From assembly GCA_002423185.1 (NCBI GenBank), contig DIUX01000001.1, forward strand, positions 465-64,464: a stretch of 64,000 nt of DNA, in the 5' to 3' direction. The stretch is from Micavibrio sp. UBA6147. Its GTDB lineage: Bacteria > Pseudomonadota > Alphaproteobacteria > Micavibrionales > UBA1664. The position numbers and the translations under genes are program-made. Positions 35,763 through 45,137 of this stretch are shown here, piece after piece (position 1 is the stretch's first letter; the number at the start of each line of letters is the position of its first letter). Under the pieces are notes generated by a model. That model had not been told where the DNA came from. It searched no databases and worked only from the letters and a program-made list of their open reading frames with translations.

Positions 35763-36617
35763 CTAATTTTGAGGCTTAATAAGCTCAAACGTAAATATCC
35801 ATGCCATGCGCTGAAAATAAGGAATTTTTTCTAGAACGCTGTCAATTTTATGCACAAAATCGCCCACTCCTTTGGGTAAATGCGGGGTTATGATGCCAGC
35901 AATATGCCAGTACTTAAGTTCTCCTATATCGAAAAAATAGCGCGCAAATTCAATGTCTTTGAGGCTTAAGATGTGCGCCTTTTCCCATTCAGTTCGCATT
36001 TGAGGTGTTAGCATGCGGTATAGTTTTATTGCCGGATTATAATCAAGAGCCTCGACCGCGAGAATCTTGCCTCCGGGTTTTAAAATACGCCTTAACTCGG
36101 GAAGGGCGTATGAAAGATCTAAATGGTGCAACATGCCAGAGCATATAATTGTATCTACGCTGTTGTTAGGCAGTTTTGTATTCTCGGCGTCAGCTTGAAA
36201 AAAATAAGTATTATCTGATACGTTTTGTGAAGACGCATCTTTGCGGGCGTTTTGAACGGAAAGAGGGCTTATGTCCAGACCCATCGCAAGTTCTGCGCCA
36301 TGTTTGGCAGCCAAAATTGCGTATTCTCCGTCTCCGCAGGCATAATCAAGAACGATTTTATTCTTTGAATTATTGATGATCCATTGTTCCGTATAATCAA
36401 TGGACCTGCGTGTTGCGGCGTAATATTTCTTATTTCCGTATAGCTTTTCATAGGTGTCTTGGCAAGCGGCGTGATCGGCGGCCTGACGATCTCGGTGCTG
36501 GTCATGAAATTCAAGTTCTGCTTTCTTGCGAGGCGCTAATGATGCTTGCCATTCTTCATCAGAGATAGCGTCTATTTCCCGTAAACGGTTACGAAGAGCA
36601 TTCGTTTGTGTCATCAT
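35763..36617 (-). CDS. Class I SAM-dependent methyltransferase
   Basis: 284 aa with a clear SAM-binding Rossmann core: motif I VLDYACGDGEYAILAAKHG, motif II LAMGLDISPLSV, then FFQADAENTKLPNNSVDTIICSGMLHHL and the post-motif LRRILKPGGKILAVEAL. This is the Methyltransf_11 group; the substrate is unknown. The N-terminal ~75 residues are helical. The gene is richer in AT than its neighbours, hinting at acquisition. A near-perfect terminator lies upstream, belonging to the next unit, so this gene is transcribed alone. Confidence 0.85.
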   Translation of the reverse strand: MMTQTNALRNRLREIDAISDEEWQASLAPRKKAELEFHDQHRDRQAADHAACQDTYEKLYGNKKYYAATRRSIDYTEQWIINNSKNKIVLDYACGDGEYAILAAKHGAELAMGLDISPLSVQNARKDASSQNVSDNTYFFQADAENTKLPNNSVDTIICSGMLHHLDLSYALPELRRILKPGGKILAVEALDYNPAIKLYRMLTPQMRTEWEKAHILSLKDIEFARYFFDIGELKYWHIAGIITPHLPKGVGDFVHKIDSVLEKIPYFQRMAWIFTFELIKPQN

Positions 36618-36770
36618 AAAAACCTACCTTTTTTACATAGCTTATAGGCTTGATAGGCTGTATGTGCAATATCTAGTTATATTTCAAATTATATTTTTTT
36701 GTATAAATGCTTTTTCACTATTACTGGCGGAATATAGCGCTATTGTGACCCTAGTAAAACGATCTGCATC

Positions 36771-36807
36771 AACCAAAAAGCCGGAAGATGTTTCCGGCTT
36801 TTTGGTT
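36771..36807 (-). terminator. Terminator after the 124-aa hypothetical gene
   Basis: Perfect 16-bp stem AACCAAAAAGCCGGAA / TTCCGGCTTTTTGGTT with a 5-base loop, about 35 bases past the stop of the minus-strand gene at 36843. It isolates the downstream methyltransferase. Confidence 0.9.
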
Positions 36808-36842
36808 GGTGTGGGTTTAAAATAAGGCCTTGATCAAGGCGG

Positions 36843-37217
36843 TCAAGGGCGCAGCAGCGACGCAAAGCGGGGGGCGGAGAAGCCTTCCAGCAGGGTTGCG
36901 TATTCCTCGGTTTTATATTGGCGGGAAATGGCGGTGCGGTAAATGTCGCGGATGCCCATAACGGGATCGGCGGCGTCGGCCTGTAAAACCGCATCGGCGA
37001 AGGCCTCCATAATTGTGATTTTTCCGGCCAGTGTTCTGGGCGATGTGGTCAGGCCGATGACGCGGTCATTGGCGGCGTCGATCGCTTGTTCATAGCGCCG
37101 GATTTGTTTGACGGTGATGTCGTCGCCGAAATCAACGCCGCTGATGCTGCTCACCACGTCTTCGAAATGATCGACAAGGTCGATAAGGCGGCTTTGCGTA
37201 TCTGGTGTCTTTGTCAT
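36843..37217 (-). CDS. Hypothetical helical protein (124 aa)
   Basis: Not recognised. Mostly alpha-helical, soluble and acidic at the start (RLIDLVDHFEDVVSSISGVDFGDDITVKQIRRYEQAIDAA), with no signal peptide. It lies downstream of the flgF-flgH operon on the same strand but is cut off from it by a terminator at 37353-37374, so it is likely a separate unit. GGGAAC precedes the ATG. A link to motility is only positional. Confidence 0.55.
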   Translation of the reverse strand: MTKTPDTQSRLIDLVDHFEDVVSSISGVDFGDDITVKQIRRYEQAIDAANDRVIGLTTSPRTLAGKITIMEAFADAVLQADAADPVMGIRDIYRTAISRQYKTEEYATLLEGFSAPRFASLLRP

Positions 37218-37352
37218 TGTGTTCCCTCGGTTATCGTGTGGTTACACATCGGACATGCGCTGGACGCATGCCTTTGTTCACCAAGATCACTATGCGGAGT
37301 GGTTTGTAAAAGCAAGTTTCTGATATCATGCATCGCAGCAACAATAAAAAAA

Positions 37353-37374
37353 TCCCGACCACGAGGGGTCGGGA
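37353..37374 (-). terminator. Terminator of the flgF-flgG-flgA-flgH operon
   Basis: TCCCGACC / GGTCGGGA stem; on the minus strand it is followed by a run of six or more T. About 75 bases after flgH. Confidence 0.85.
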
Positions 37375-37447
37375 AGGAGATTTAAGGTGAGGTGGGTTCC
37401 CTATACGGAATAGGGGATGGAAAAAAGGGTGGGTATGGGTATCCGGA

Positions 37448-38233
37448 TTAGAACGGGAACAAAATGTCGTATACCTGTTGTCCGTAGCGCGGTTGCTGGA
37501 CATCGGTCATCTGACCTTCGCCGCCGTAGGCGATGCGGGCTTCGGCAATTTGTTCATAGGAAATGGAGTTGTTGATTCCGATGTCTTCGGGGCGGATCAC
37601 GCCGGCGATTTCAAGGACGCGCTTTTCAAAATTGACGCGCACTTCCTGACGCCCTTGGATGACCATGTTGCCGTTGGGCAGGACTTGGCTCACCACCGCG
37701 GCGACCTTCAATTGAACGTCTTCTTCGCGTTTGATGTTGCCGGTGCCGGAGCTGGAGGAGGTCGAACCGAATTCAGTCAAGTCAACATTGTCGATGGCCT
37801 CAGGCAGGAGCCTGTTCAGGCTTGCCTCATAGCCGAGCATCGCGGGAAGGGTCGCGTCTTCGCTGTTGTTACGGCTGCGGCTTGTGGTATTTTTCATTTC
37901 GGCTTCGTCTTCAATGTCGATCATGACGGTCAAGATATCGCCGATTTGCTTGGCGCGCTGGTCTTTGAAGAAGGCCTGACGACCGGTTGACCACAGCGAG
38001 TTATTGGCGCGGTCTTCAAGGGCCGGCGCGGGCATTGGCATACTCACGGGGCGGTATCCTGAAATCTGGGTCGGGTTGGTGATCGGTGTCATAGATGGTG
38101 CCGACCCGACACTGGCGAGGCGCTCTGCCGTGGAGCAGCCACTGAGCGTCAGGGCACAAATGGTGCCGAGAGCCAGCATACGCAAAGAGCGAATAGGTTG
38201 GGGGACAATCTGTGTGGTTTGATTATTTTTCAT
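37448..38233 (-). CDS. flgH: Flagellar L-ring lipoprotein FlgH
   Basis: Outer-membrane ring subunit, 261 aa. Signal peptide with lipobox LSGC at 30-33 (Cys33 is the lipidated residue). The conserved LWSTGRQAFFKDQRAKQIGDILTVMIDIEDEA block follows, and the C-terminus has EVRVNFEKRVLEIAGVIRPEDIG and IAYGGEG. Last gene of its operon, with a strong CA-rich leader before the ATG. Confidence 0.97.
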   Translation of the reverse strand: MKNNQTTQIVPQPIRSLRMLALGTICALTLSGCSTAERLASVGSAPSMTPITNPTQISGYRPVSMPMPAPALEDRANNSLWSTGRQAFFKDQRAKQIGDILTVMIDIEDEAEMKNTTSRSRNNSEDATLPAMLGYEASLNRLLPEAIDNVDLTEFGSTSSSSGTGNIKREEDVQLKVAAVVSQVLPNGNMVIQGRQEVRVNFEKRVLEIAGVIRPEDIGINNSISYEQIAEARIAYGGEGQMTDVQQPRYGQQVYDILFPF

Positions 38234-38327
38234 CGTGGTTCACCTTTTTATAATCTCAAGTTGTTTCTTTGGTTCTTGGTTGTCCGGTTGTTGTCCGGTT
38301 TTTGTCTAGTTGTTGCTCTGGCCGGTT

Positions 38328-39431
38328 TTATCGAATGATCGCTTGGCGGTCATTGATGATTTCGGCTTCGATGGTACGGTTGCTGGAGGCGTTCAAAATA
38401 CGGATGATGTCGCCTTTCGATCCGTCTTGCAGGGCTTTGCCCGTGGTTTCAAGGCGGATGCGGTTATTGTCATAGATCATCGTGACGGTTTCGCCGCGCT
38501 TGACGATTTTCGGCATTTGCAGGTCAAAGCTGCGCACCGGTGTTGCGGGGTTAAGGCTGGTGCGCGGGGTTGTGCCGATCAAGTCTTCTTCATCGGTCAA
38601 CACATCATGGGCGAGGGTGTCGCTGCGCAATGTGATGAACTCGATGTCTGAGCGGCTGATCACATCGCCGCGGCGCAGGCGGTTTTTGAGGACAGGCACG
38701 TTTTGCATGTCATAGATCATCCCTTGCACGGTCATGGTTTTGACGGCGACACCTTCGGCAGGGGCTTTGATTTGTGCGGTAAAGCTCTTGCGGCTCGGGT
38801 CAAAATTCAGGCGTTCAATCGCGATGGTCGGGTTGACGTCATAGGGAAGAACGATCCCGTTGGCGATTTCACCGGTCAAGGCGATGTCGTAATGGCGGTT
38901 GCTCATGCCGGAATCTTGGTCGGTGAAGGCGGATTTCAAGGCCGCCTTGACGGCTTGCGCTTCAACGACATTGGCGAGGCGCTGGATGCGCAATTGAGTC
39001 ATTTGGTTGTCCGGCTTCCACGGCAGGCCGAAGGCGAGCGCGATGCGGTTTAAGGTGCGGGCATTCCAAACCAACTCACTCCCCGGGCGGGGGGCGGGTG
39101 CCAAGACATAATCGGCGTTATGGGTTATGCCGTCAAACACGTCGCCAACGGTGATGTGGTCGGCGGTGACGATGCTCTCGGCCTTTAAGGTGACGGCGAG
39201 GGCTTTGTTAATGCTGGCGATAAAGCCGAGCATGGCGACCACCATGATCAAAACGAAAAACACGATCTTGAGCGCACCTTGGATGGATGTTGCGCCTGTG
39301 CCTGTGGAGACTGTGCCTAAGGCCGCATTGGATGCGCCGTGTGCCATCCGGCTTTGATCCGGTGCGTGCATTGCGTCCATGTGGTCGATGGCGGTCAGTG
39401 TATCAAGCGTGGTGTTTAATGTCTGTTTCAT
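38328..39431 (-). CDS. flgA: Flagellar P-ring assembly chaperone FlgA
   Basis: Periplasmic chaperone for FlgI. 367 aa; a transmembrane/signal segment at ~45-67 (IVFFVLIMVVAMLGFIASINKAL) precedes the periplasmic part. The C-terminal SAF-like domain contains VPVLKNRLRRGDVISRSDIEFITL and the typical end RGETVTMIYDNNRIRLETTGKALQDGSKGDIIRILN. It is longer than enteric FlgA (~220 aa) because of the N-terminal cytoplasmic tail and a second domain. The start at 39431 is fixed by AGGAGGA at ideal spacing; a frame 17 codons longer exists. Between flgG and flgH. Confidence 0.9.
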   Translation of the reverse strand: MKQTLNTTLDTLTAIDHMDAMHAPDQSRMAHGASNAALGTVSTGTGATSIQGALKIVFFVLIMVVAMLGFIASINKALAVTLKAESIVTADHITVGDVFDGITHNADYVLAPAPRPGSELVWNARTLNRIALAFGLPWKPDNQMTQLRIQRLANVVEAQAVKAALKSAFTDQDSGMSNRHYDIALTGEIANGIVLPYDVNPTIAIERLNFDPSRKSFTAQIKAPAEGVAVKTMTVQGMIYDMQNVPVLKNRLRRGDVISRSDIEFITLRSDTLAHDVLTDEEDLIGTTPRTSLNPATPVRSFDLQMPKIVKRGETVTMIYDNNRIRLETTGKALQDGSKGDIIRILNASSNRTIEAEIINDRQAIIR

Positions 39432-39504
39432 CGTGATCCTCCTGTAAGTTCCCCGTTCCATCCGCGCTAACCCCTGTGTCACGCGGATGTCATTCCTTTA
39501 TGGT

Positions 39505-40290
39505 CTATCGAAGCTGTGCCAAGGCGCCGAGCATTTCATCCGATGTCTGGATGATCTTCGAGTTCATCTCATAGGCGCGCTGGGCGGTGATAAGGTTGGT
39601 GATTTCGGACACCACATCGACGTTTGAGCCTTCGCGGGATCCTTGGATCAATTTGCCGTATCCTACGGATGCCGGTGTGCCGACGATGGATGCGCCTGAG
39701 CTCTCCGTTTCCTTGAACAAATTATCGCCGATGGCTTCCAGCCCTGAAGGGTTAGGGAAGTTTGCGAGCTGGATTTGTCCGAGGTTTTGAAGCTCGATCT
39801 GTCCGTCCAGCTTGGCAAAAACTTCGCCGCTTTCGTTGATGGTAAGGTCAATCGTGTTGTCCGGAATGGTGATGTTCGGCAACACGACATAGCCTTGCGC
39901 CGTGACGATCTGGCCTTGCGCATTGCGGCCAAAATTGCCGGCGCGGGTATAACCTGTCTCGCCGCTCGGCATTTCGATCTGGAAATAGCCTTGACCGGAA
40001 ATGGCGAGGTCGAGTTCGTTGCTGGTGCTTTGGATCGTGCCTTGTTCGTGGATACGGTAGACCGATCCGGGCTTAACACCGAGGCCGAGCTGAATCCCCG
40101 ACGGAACGAGCGTTCCCGTGTCGGAGGTCGCAGACCCCGGACGGACGATGTTTTGATAGATCAAATCCTGAAATTCGGGGCGCTGACGCTTGAAACCCGT
40201 GGTGGTCATGTTGGCGATGTTGTTCGAGATCACATCCACATGCATTTGTTGAGCGAGCATTCCTGTTGCGCCAATATCCAGTGATAGCAT
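39505..40290 (-). CDS. flgG: Flagellar distal rod protein FlgG
   Basis: Distal rod subunit, 261 aa (the usual length). N-terminal LDIGATGMLAQQMHVDVISNNIANMTTTGFKRQRPEFQDL, central SGQGYFQIEMPSGETGYTRAGNF and C-terminal EGSNVDVVSEITNLITAQRAYEMNSKIIQTSDEM are all diagnostic. Downstream of flgF, as in most bacteria. Confidence 0.98.
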   Translation of the reverse strand: MLSLDIGATGMLAQQMHVDVISNNIANMTTTGFKRQRPEFQDLIYQNIVRPGSATSDTGTLVPSGIQLGLGVKPGSVYRIHEQGTIQSTSNELDLAISGQGYFQIEMPSGETGYTRAGNFGRNAQGQIVTAQGYVVLPNITIPDNTIDLTINESGEVFAKLDGQIELQNLGQIQLANFPNPSGLEAIGDNLFKETESSGASIVGTPASVGYGKLIQGSREGSNVDVVSEITNLITAQRAYEMNSKIIQTSDEMLGALAQLR

Positions 40291-40341
40291 TTTCGTCTCC
40301 TTAAGCGTTTAACCGGTTGTCGGTTGTTCAAATGTTAGTTT

Positions 40342-41067
40342 TTACGATTGCGATTCCGATAATTTACGTATGGTGGCGCGCAGGCGGTCATGTTCGTTTT
40401 GCAACATGCGTGCCGTTGATTGATATTGCCGTGAAACTTCGATCATCTCGGTCATGCCGGTGACGCCGTTGACGTTCGATTTTTCAAGGGCGCCTTGAAT
40501 GGCGCGGGTGGCGATCGGGTCGATTGGTTCTTCGTTGGCCTTGAAGAGGCCGCCACCGATGGGCTCCATGTTTTGGCTGTTTTCAAATTCGGCAATTTTT
40601 AATTTGGCGATTTCGCCTTCAGTGCTCAGGATGCTTCCATTCTCACCAACCGTGATGCCTTTGGCTGTTTGCGGGATGGTGATGCGGGCACCGCCATCGT
40701 CTAAAACAGGTTGGCCGTTGACGTTGACCAATTCGTTTTCGTGGTTCAATTTAAAATTACCGGCGCGGGTATAGCGCGGCCCGTCTGGGGTTTCGATTTC
40801 GAAAAACCCGGGGCCTTCAAGCGCCACATCAAACGGGTTTTGCGTGTATTCCAAAGGCCCTTGCGATGTTGTGCGAAACTGACCGTAATCCAAGACAAAG
40901 GACATGGGCTCGAGCTTTCTGTCCGGTTGGACGACTTTCTCGACAAATAACATATGCTCGGACTTAAAGCCGGGCGTGTTCATGTTCGCAATGTTGTTGG
41001 ACACGAGATCCATGCGCTGTTGCAAGCTGATCTGGCGTGATAGTCCGATGTAAATTCCGTTTTCCAT
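40342..41067 (-). CDS. flgF: Flagellar proximal rod protein FlgF
   Basis: Proximal rod subunit, 241 aa. Starts NGIYIGLSRQISLQQRMDLVSNNIANMNTPGFKSE, with FDVALEGPGFFEIETPDGPRYTRAGNFKLN in the middle and a C-terminal EKSNVNGVTGMTEMIEVSRQYQ. First gene of flgF-flgG-flgA-flgH; a sigma-54 promoter lies 53 bases before the ATG. Confidence 0.97.
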   Translation of the reverse strand: MENGIYIGLSRQISLQQRMDLVSNNIANMNTPGFKSEHMLFVEKVVQPDRKLEPMSFVLDYGQFRTTSQGPLEYTQNPFDVALEGPGFFEIETPDGPRYTRAGNFKLNHENELVNVNGQPVLDDGGARITIPQTAKGITVGENGSILSTEGEIAKLKIAEFENSQNMEPIGGGLFKANEEPIDPIATRAIQGALEKSNVNGVTGMTEMIEVSRQYQSTARMLQNEHDRLRATIRKLSESQS

Positions 41068-41119
41068 TGTTGGATCCCACCTATTTTGTTGTCATTGTCA
41101 TAGACCCACAAAGGATAGT

Positions 41120-41135
41120 TGCATAGACCGTGCCA
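41120..41135 (-). promoter_or_regulatory. Sigma-54 promoter of the flgF operon
   Basis: On the minus strand: TGGCACGGTCTATGCA, an excellent match with GG and GC ten bases apart, 53-68 bases before the flgF ATG. Confidence 0.85.
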
Positions 41136-41327
41136 AGTCATATATTCGTTGTTTTTCAGTGTGTTATATTATTGTTTCGGTGGCTTCATCGCAAACGGAA
41201 TGGCGTTATCGGAGCGCGGCGGCGCTTTTTGCCGGAAAAAAATGCCATGCGCCTCTTGCCCTTGGGGCGCTGATGCGAAACAATAAGGGGGCGTACGCAC
41301 ATAACCGATCAAACGGAACATACCATC

Positions 41328-41876
41328 ATGTCAGATGACGATACCAAAGAAGTGGACGGAGCCGCAGGCGAAGAGTCCGGTGGTAAAACCAAGAAGCTGT
41401 TGCTCATCATCATCCCGATTTTGTTGATCGGGGTCGGGGCGGGGCTGTATTTTACCGGCACGCTTGATTCCTTGCTCGGCAAGGACAAGGCCGAGGCGGG
41501 CGCGGAAGGTGGTGAGAAAGCCGAGGCGGGCGCACATGGCGAAGGCAAAGACGGCGCCCATGGCGCGGCATCAACCGCAGCCTTTTTGGACATTCCCGAC
41601 ATTATTGTGAATTTGCAATCAGACGACCAGCCGCACTTCCTGCGCCTTAAGGTCAAGCTGGAATTGAAAAACGAAAAAGACCTTGCGGCCGTTGAAACCG
41701 TTGTCCCGCGCGTGATTGACCAGTTCCAGACCTTCCTGCGCGAAATGCGGATGCAGGATTTACGCGGTACGGCGGGGATTTACCGCCTGCGGCAGGAATT
41801 GCTCTATCGTGTGAATATTGCGTCCAAACCCGTGGTGGTTCAGGACGTCTTGTTTCAAGAGATTTTGGTTCAATAA
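41328..41876 (+). CDS. fliL: Flagellar basal body-associated protein FliL
   Basis: Single-pass inner-membrane protein that supports the stator. 182 aa: a short cytoplasmic N-terminus, a transmembrane helix at ~24-43 (LLLIIIPILLIGVGAGLYF), an Ala/Glu/Gly/Lys linker, and the FliL periplasmic domain with HFLRLKVKLELKNEKDLAAVE, FLREMRMQDLRGTAGIYRLRQELLYRVN. It precedes fliM by ~240 bases, the standard order. Divergent from flgF. Confidence 0.95.
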   Translation: MSDDDTKEVDGAAGEESGGKTKKLLLIIIPILLIGVGAGLYFTGTLDSLLGKDKAEAGAEGGEKAEAGAHGEGKDGAHGAASTAAFLDIPDIIVNLQSDDQPHFLRLKVKLELKNEKDLAAVETVVPRVIDQFQTFLREMRMQDLRGTAGIYRLRQELLYRVNIASKPVVVQDVLFQEILVQ

Positions 41877-42114
41877 CGCAAGGGAATCGTTTGTTTTATC
41901 GTGCGTTTGTAGGATTGGCGCAAATTTTGCACAGCCGCAACATAGGCCGCAACATAGAGCGGATAGCCAAAAACGCCCGATGCATGTTTGAATATCGTTC
42001 TTTGTGCGGATTTATGCTATACTGTGACGTAACTATCCTTCAAAATGACAGATGCGCCTGTTTGAAGCCGCGCGATGTCAACATTGAAGTCAACACTGGG
42101 GTATAAAAGATCGA

Positions 42115-43236
42115 ATGGCCGATAATGCCGACGAGATGAGCGAAGAAGAACGCGCCATGATGGCCGAATGGGAAGCCATGGCGAGCGAAGCCGTGGGCCC
42201 AGCAGACAAGCCCGGTGCCGACCCCTTTGACACGGATGACTTTGACGCCGAGATGGATTCAGAAGTCGGTACGCGCATCCTCAACCAAGAAGAAATCGAC
42301 TCTTTATTAGGTTTTGACGACCATATCGGGCAAGAGCAAGCCTCCGGCGTGATGGCGTTGATTAACTCGGCGCTGGTGAATTATGAACGCCTGCCGATGC
42401 TGGATATCGTTTTTGACCGTTTGGTGCGGTTGATGTCCACATCCTTGCGGAACTTGACCTCCGACAACGTTGAGGTGTCGATGGACCAAGTGTCCACGGT
42501 GCGGTTCGGCGATTATATGAATTCCATCCCGCTGCCTGCCATGCTCTCGGTCTTCAAGGCCGAGGAATGGGACAATAACGGCATGATCGTGATCGACAGC
42601 GCGTTGATCTATTCCGTTGTTGACGTGCTCTTGGGTGGACGTAAGGGAACGCAGGCCATCCGGATCGAAGGCCGCCCCTATACCACCATCGAAACAAAAT
42701 TGATCGAACGCATGGTTCAGGTGTGCTTGAGCGACTTGTCCTCGGCCTTTGACCCGCTCTCACCGGTGAGCTTTACTCTTGACCGGATGGAAACAAACCC
42801 GCGTTTTGCGACCATTACCCAAGGCGGGAACGCGTGCGTTCTTGCCCGCCTTCGCATCGACATGGGCGACCGCGGCGGACGGATTGAGATTTTGATCCCT
42901 TATGCCACGCTTGAGCCGATCCGCGAATTATTGCTCCAGATGTTCATGGGCGAAAAATTCGGACGGGACTCGATTTGGGAAACGCACTTGACCAAGGAAT
43001 TATTCTCGACCGATGTCGAGCTTCAGGCCATTTTGGGCGAGCGGACGATTTCGTTGCGCGATGTGCTGGAATGGAAAAAAGGCTCAACGGTGATGTTCAA
43101 TACCAAGCCGTCCGACCTTGTTGAAATTCGATGCGGAACATTTCCGATTTTCAAGGCCTATGCCGGACAAAAGCAAGGCCAGCTTGCCTCACGCATTGAA
43201 AAATATATCCCGCCCACGACCAAGGGAGAGGATTAA
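42115..43236 (+). CDS. fliM: Flagellar motor switch protein FliM
   Basis: C-ring protein that binds CheY-P. 373 aa. The CheY-binding motif ILNQEEIDSLLGFD is at ~54-67 instead of the extreme N-terminus; an acidic ~50-residue extension (EMSEEERAMMAEWEAM) precedes it. Then come the middle CheC-like domain (NYERLPMLDIVFDRLVRLMSTSLRNL) and a C-terminal SpoA domain (GERTISLRDVLEWKKGSTVMFN). Followed after 2 bases by the next gene. Confidence 0.97.
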   Translation: MADNADEMSEEERAMMAEWEAMASEAVGPADKPGADPFDTDDFDAEMDSEVGTRILNQEEIDSLLGFDDHIGQEQASGVMALINSALVNYERLPMLDIVFDRLVRLMSTSLRNLTSDNVEVSMDQVSTVRFGDYMNSIPLPAMLSVFKAEEWDNNGMIVIDSALIYSVVDVLLGGRKGTQAIRIEGRPYTTIETKLIERMVQVCLSDLSSAFDPLSPVSFTLDRMETNPRFATITQGGNACVLARLRIDMGDRGGRIEILIPYATLEPIRELLLQMFMGEKFGRDSIWETHLTKELFSTDVELQAILGERTISLRDVLEWKKGSTVMFNTKPSDLVEIRCGTFPIFKAYAGQKQGQLASRIEKYIPPTTKGED

Positions 43237-43238
43237 CC

Positions 43239-43997
43239 ATGAATTGGACATTTGTAAGTTTATTCTTTGATGTTTTGATGGTGATGCTCTTGGGCGTCAC
43301 GATTGTTTTTGCCGCGCGCTTGTCGTTGTCGCTCAAACGATTCAAGGATAACCGCGATATTCTTGATAAAATGATCCGCGACCTGAACACCAATGTTCAA
43401 GACGCCGAACGTGTCATCAAACAATTGCAAAACAGTGCGCGGGACACGGGTTCAGACCTGCAACGCATGATCGACCAAGCCACCAGCCTGTCGGACGAAT
43501 TATCGTTGATGACCGAGGCGGGGGACAATCTTGCCGGACGGCTCGAGAAGCTGGCGGAGCGCAACGGTCAATTCGCGCAGCAGCAAAATGCGGCAGTCTT
43601 TTCACAGGCTGGGTTTGATGACGAGCCGGTGCTTGCCGCGCCTTCTTCACCCTCATCACCCAAGCGCGGCACCCAAGGCGAGTATGCGGAGCATTTGAAA
43701 CATATGGCGGCAACACCGACCGCCCCTGAACGCGGCAAAACGGGCGCGAAGGCGGCTGCGAAAGCGCCAAAGACTTCACCCAATTTTTCACCCAATGGGG
43801 CTTCCGTTGCGGATGAAGGGGAGTCTGTGTTCGGGCGGATGTTTTCTATTCGTGATCCGGATATTGAGCGCGGAACCAATCCGCTTGCGGACACATTGGA
43901 CGGCATTGAGGAACTGGATATTGCCGATGATTTGCACAGCGAGGCTGAGCGCGACTTGTACGAAGCTCTGAACGCCGGCCGCCCGCAAAAGAAATAG
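43239..43997 (+). CDS. Membrane-anchored coiled-coil protein of flagellar clusters (DUF6468-like)
   Basis: 252 aa. A transmembrane helix at ~5-26 (FVSLFFDVLMVMLLGVTIVFAARLSLSL), then a coiled coil (RDILDKMIRDLNTNVQDAERVIKQLQ ... TSLSDELSLMTEAGDNLAGRLEKL), then a Pro/Ala-rich linker and an acidic C-terminus. I associate this layout with the DUF6468 proteins next to fliM in alphaproteobacteria, recalled rather than searched. Two bases after fliM, so surely co-transcribed. A motor-related role is inferred from position. Confidence 0.65.
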   Translation: MNWTFVSLFFDVLMVMLLGVTIVFAARLSLSLKRFKDNRDILDKMIRDLNTNVQDAERVIKQLQNSARDTGSDLQRMIDQATSLSDELSLMTEAGDNLAGRLEKLAERNGQFAQQQNAAVFSQAGFDDEPVLAAPSSPSSPKRGTQGEYAEHLKHMAATPTAPERGKTGAKAAAKAPKTSPNFSPNGASVADEGESVFGRMFSIRDPDIERGTNPLADTLDGIEELDIADDLHSEAERDLYEALNAGRPQKK

Positions 43998-44133
43998 GCG
44001 AATGAACGCAATACGATGAGCCTGAATCCGGCTCTTGTCTTATATTAATATATAGCGGGGATGAGGGGCGGATTGGTTTGTTTGGTTTGCACAGATTAAA
44101 CAGATTAAAAAGTAGAACGGAAAAGACGACGGT

Positions 44134-44853
44134 ATGAAACTCTCTGAACGCATAAGAATTCTCCCCATGCTGGTTATTGTGGCTATGCTTTGCTTTACGT
44201 TGAGGCTGGGGGAGGTTGTCACGGGCGTGCGCCAGATTGACGCGCAAGGCTTTGCGGCGGAACCTGCGAAGGCGGCGGGAGAGGCGACCGGACCAGCGGC
44301 GGCGCCGGCGGATGGCGCGAAGGCCTCTGAATCCACCGACCCAAAGAAAGAAGCGCCGGTGGCGGCGGCACCGGGGTCGAATAATATGTGGGCGGACCCT
44401 GCGTCGGCCGACCTTGAGGATTCCGGCCGCACGGACGAAATTTTGAATGAGCTGTCGAATCGGCGTAAGGAACTCGACGCGCGTGAGCAAACATTGAACC
44501 AGCGCGAAGCCTTGCTTCAGGCAACGGAACAACAGATCAATCAAAAAATCGATGAAATGAACACTCTGCGCCTCGGGCTTGAAAACCTGCTTGGCAAGCA
44601 AAAGGAAGAGGAAGACTCCCGCATCAACAGCCTCGTGAAAATCTATGAAGGCATGAAGCCCAAAGAGGCCGCGCGTATTTTTGACTCCTTGGATATGAAC
44701 ATCCTGTTATCCGTCATTGGCCGGATGTCGGAGCGCAAATCCGCGCCGATTATCGCAGCCATGGACCCGATGAAGGCAAAAGACCTGACGACCATGCTGG
44801 CGGAGCAAAAAAAGCTTCCTGAACTCCCCAATCAACCGATCCGCCTCCCATAA
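44134..44853 (+). CDS. MotE-like protein with MgtE-N-type domain
   Basis: 239 aa. N-terminal signal anchor (ILPMLVIVAMLCFTLRLGEVV), an Ala/Pro-rich segment to ~85, a coiled coil (LNELSNRRKELDAREQTLNQREALLQATEQQINQKIDEMNTL) and a C-terminal MgtE intracellular-N-like domain (VKIYEGMKPKEAARIFDSLDMNILLSVIGRMSERKSAPIIAAMDP). Rhizobial MotE, a periplasmic chaperone for MotC, shares this layout. It sits between the fliM unit and cheY. A large periplasmic TPR protein 3.5 kb downstream could be its partner, by inference. Confidence 0.7.
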   Translation: MKLSERIRILPMLVIVAMLCFTLRLGEVVTGVRQIDAQGFAAEPAKAAGEATGPAAAPADGAKASESTDPKKEAPVAAAPGSNNMWADPASADLEDSGRTDEILNELSNRRKELDAREQTLNQREALLQATEQQINQKIDEMNTLRLGLENLLGKQKEEEDSRINSLVKIYEGMKPKEAARIFDSLDMNILLSVIGRMSERKSAPIIAAMDPMKAKDLTTMLAEQKKLPELPNQPIRLP

Positions 44854-45137
44854 AATAAAGTAACATCGCATATTATATATCGTGATGTATTCTCTTGTCT
44901 GCGTCGTGTTTTTGTGGCGCGGTGAGGTGAAGGGTGCGCGATGATTATGATAAATTCAGTAAAAATAATCCTGCGTTGTTCATTGCGCGTTAACCTTTTT
45001 ACGGGCAGAATGAACTCCGGTTGCGTCGCAAGCCACTCATAACACTCAATATTTCATAAGTCGGGTTGTCCGGCATGGTTCCAAAACGCAAGTCAGACGA
45101 TGTTCGGTTTAAGGTGTAAACACAGGAGCTTTCTACA

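Noticed and set aside
41179..41192. Possible sigma-54 element toward fliL (GG-N10-GC)
   Set aside because: The GG and GC spacing fits, but the flanking -24 bases do not match TGGCAC, unlike the four accepted sites.
44995..45010. CtrA site before cheY
   Set aside because: Only one half (TTAACC) is present; the second TTAA at seven bases is missing.
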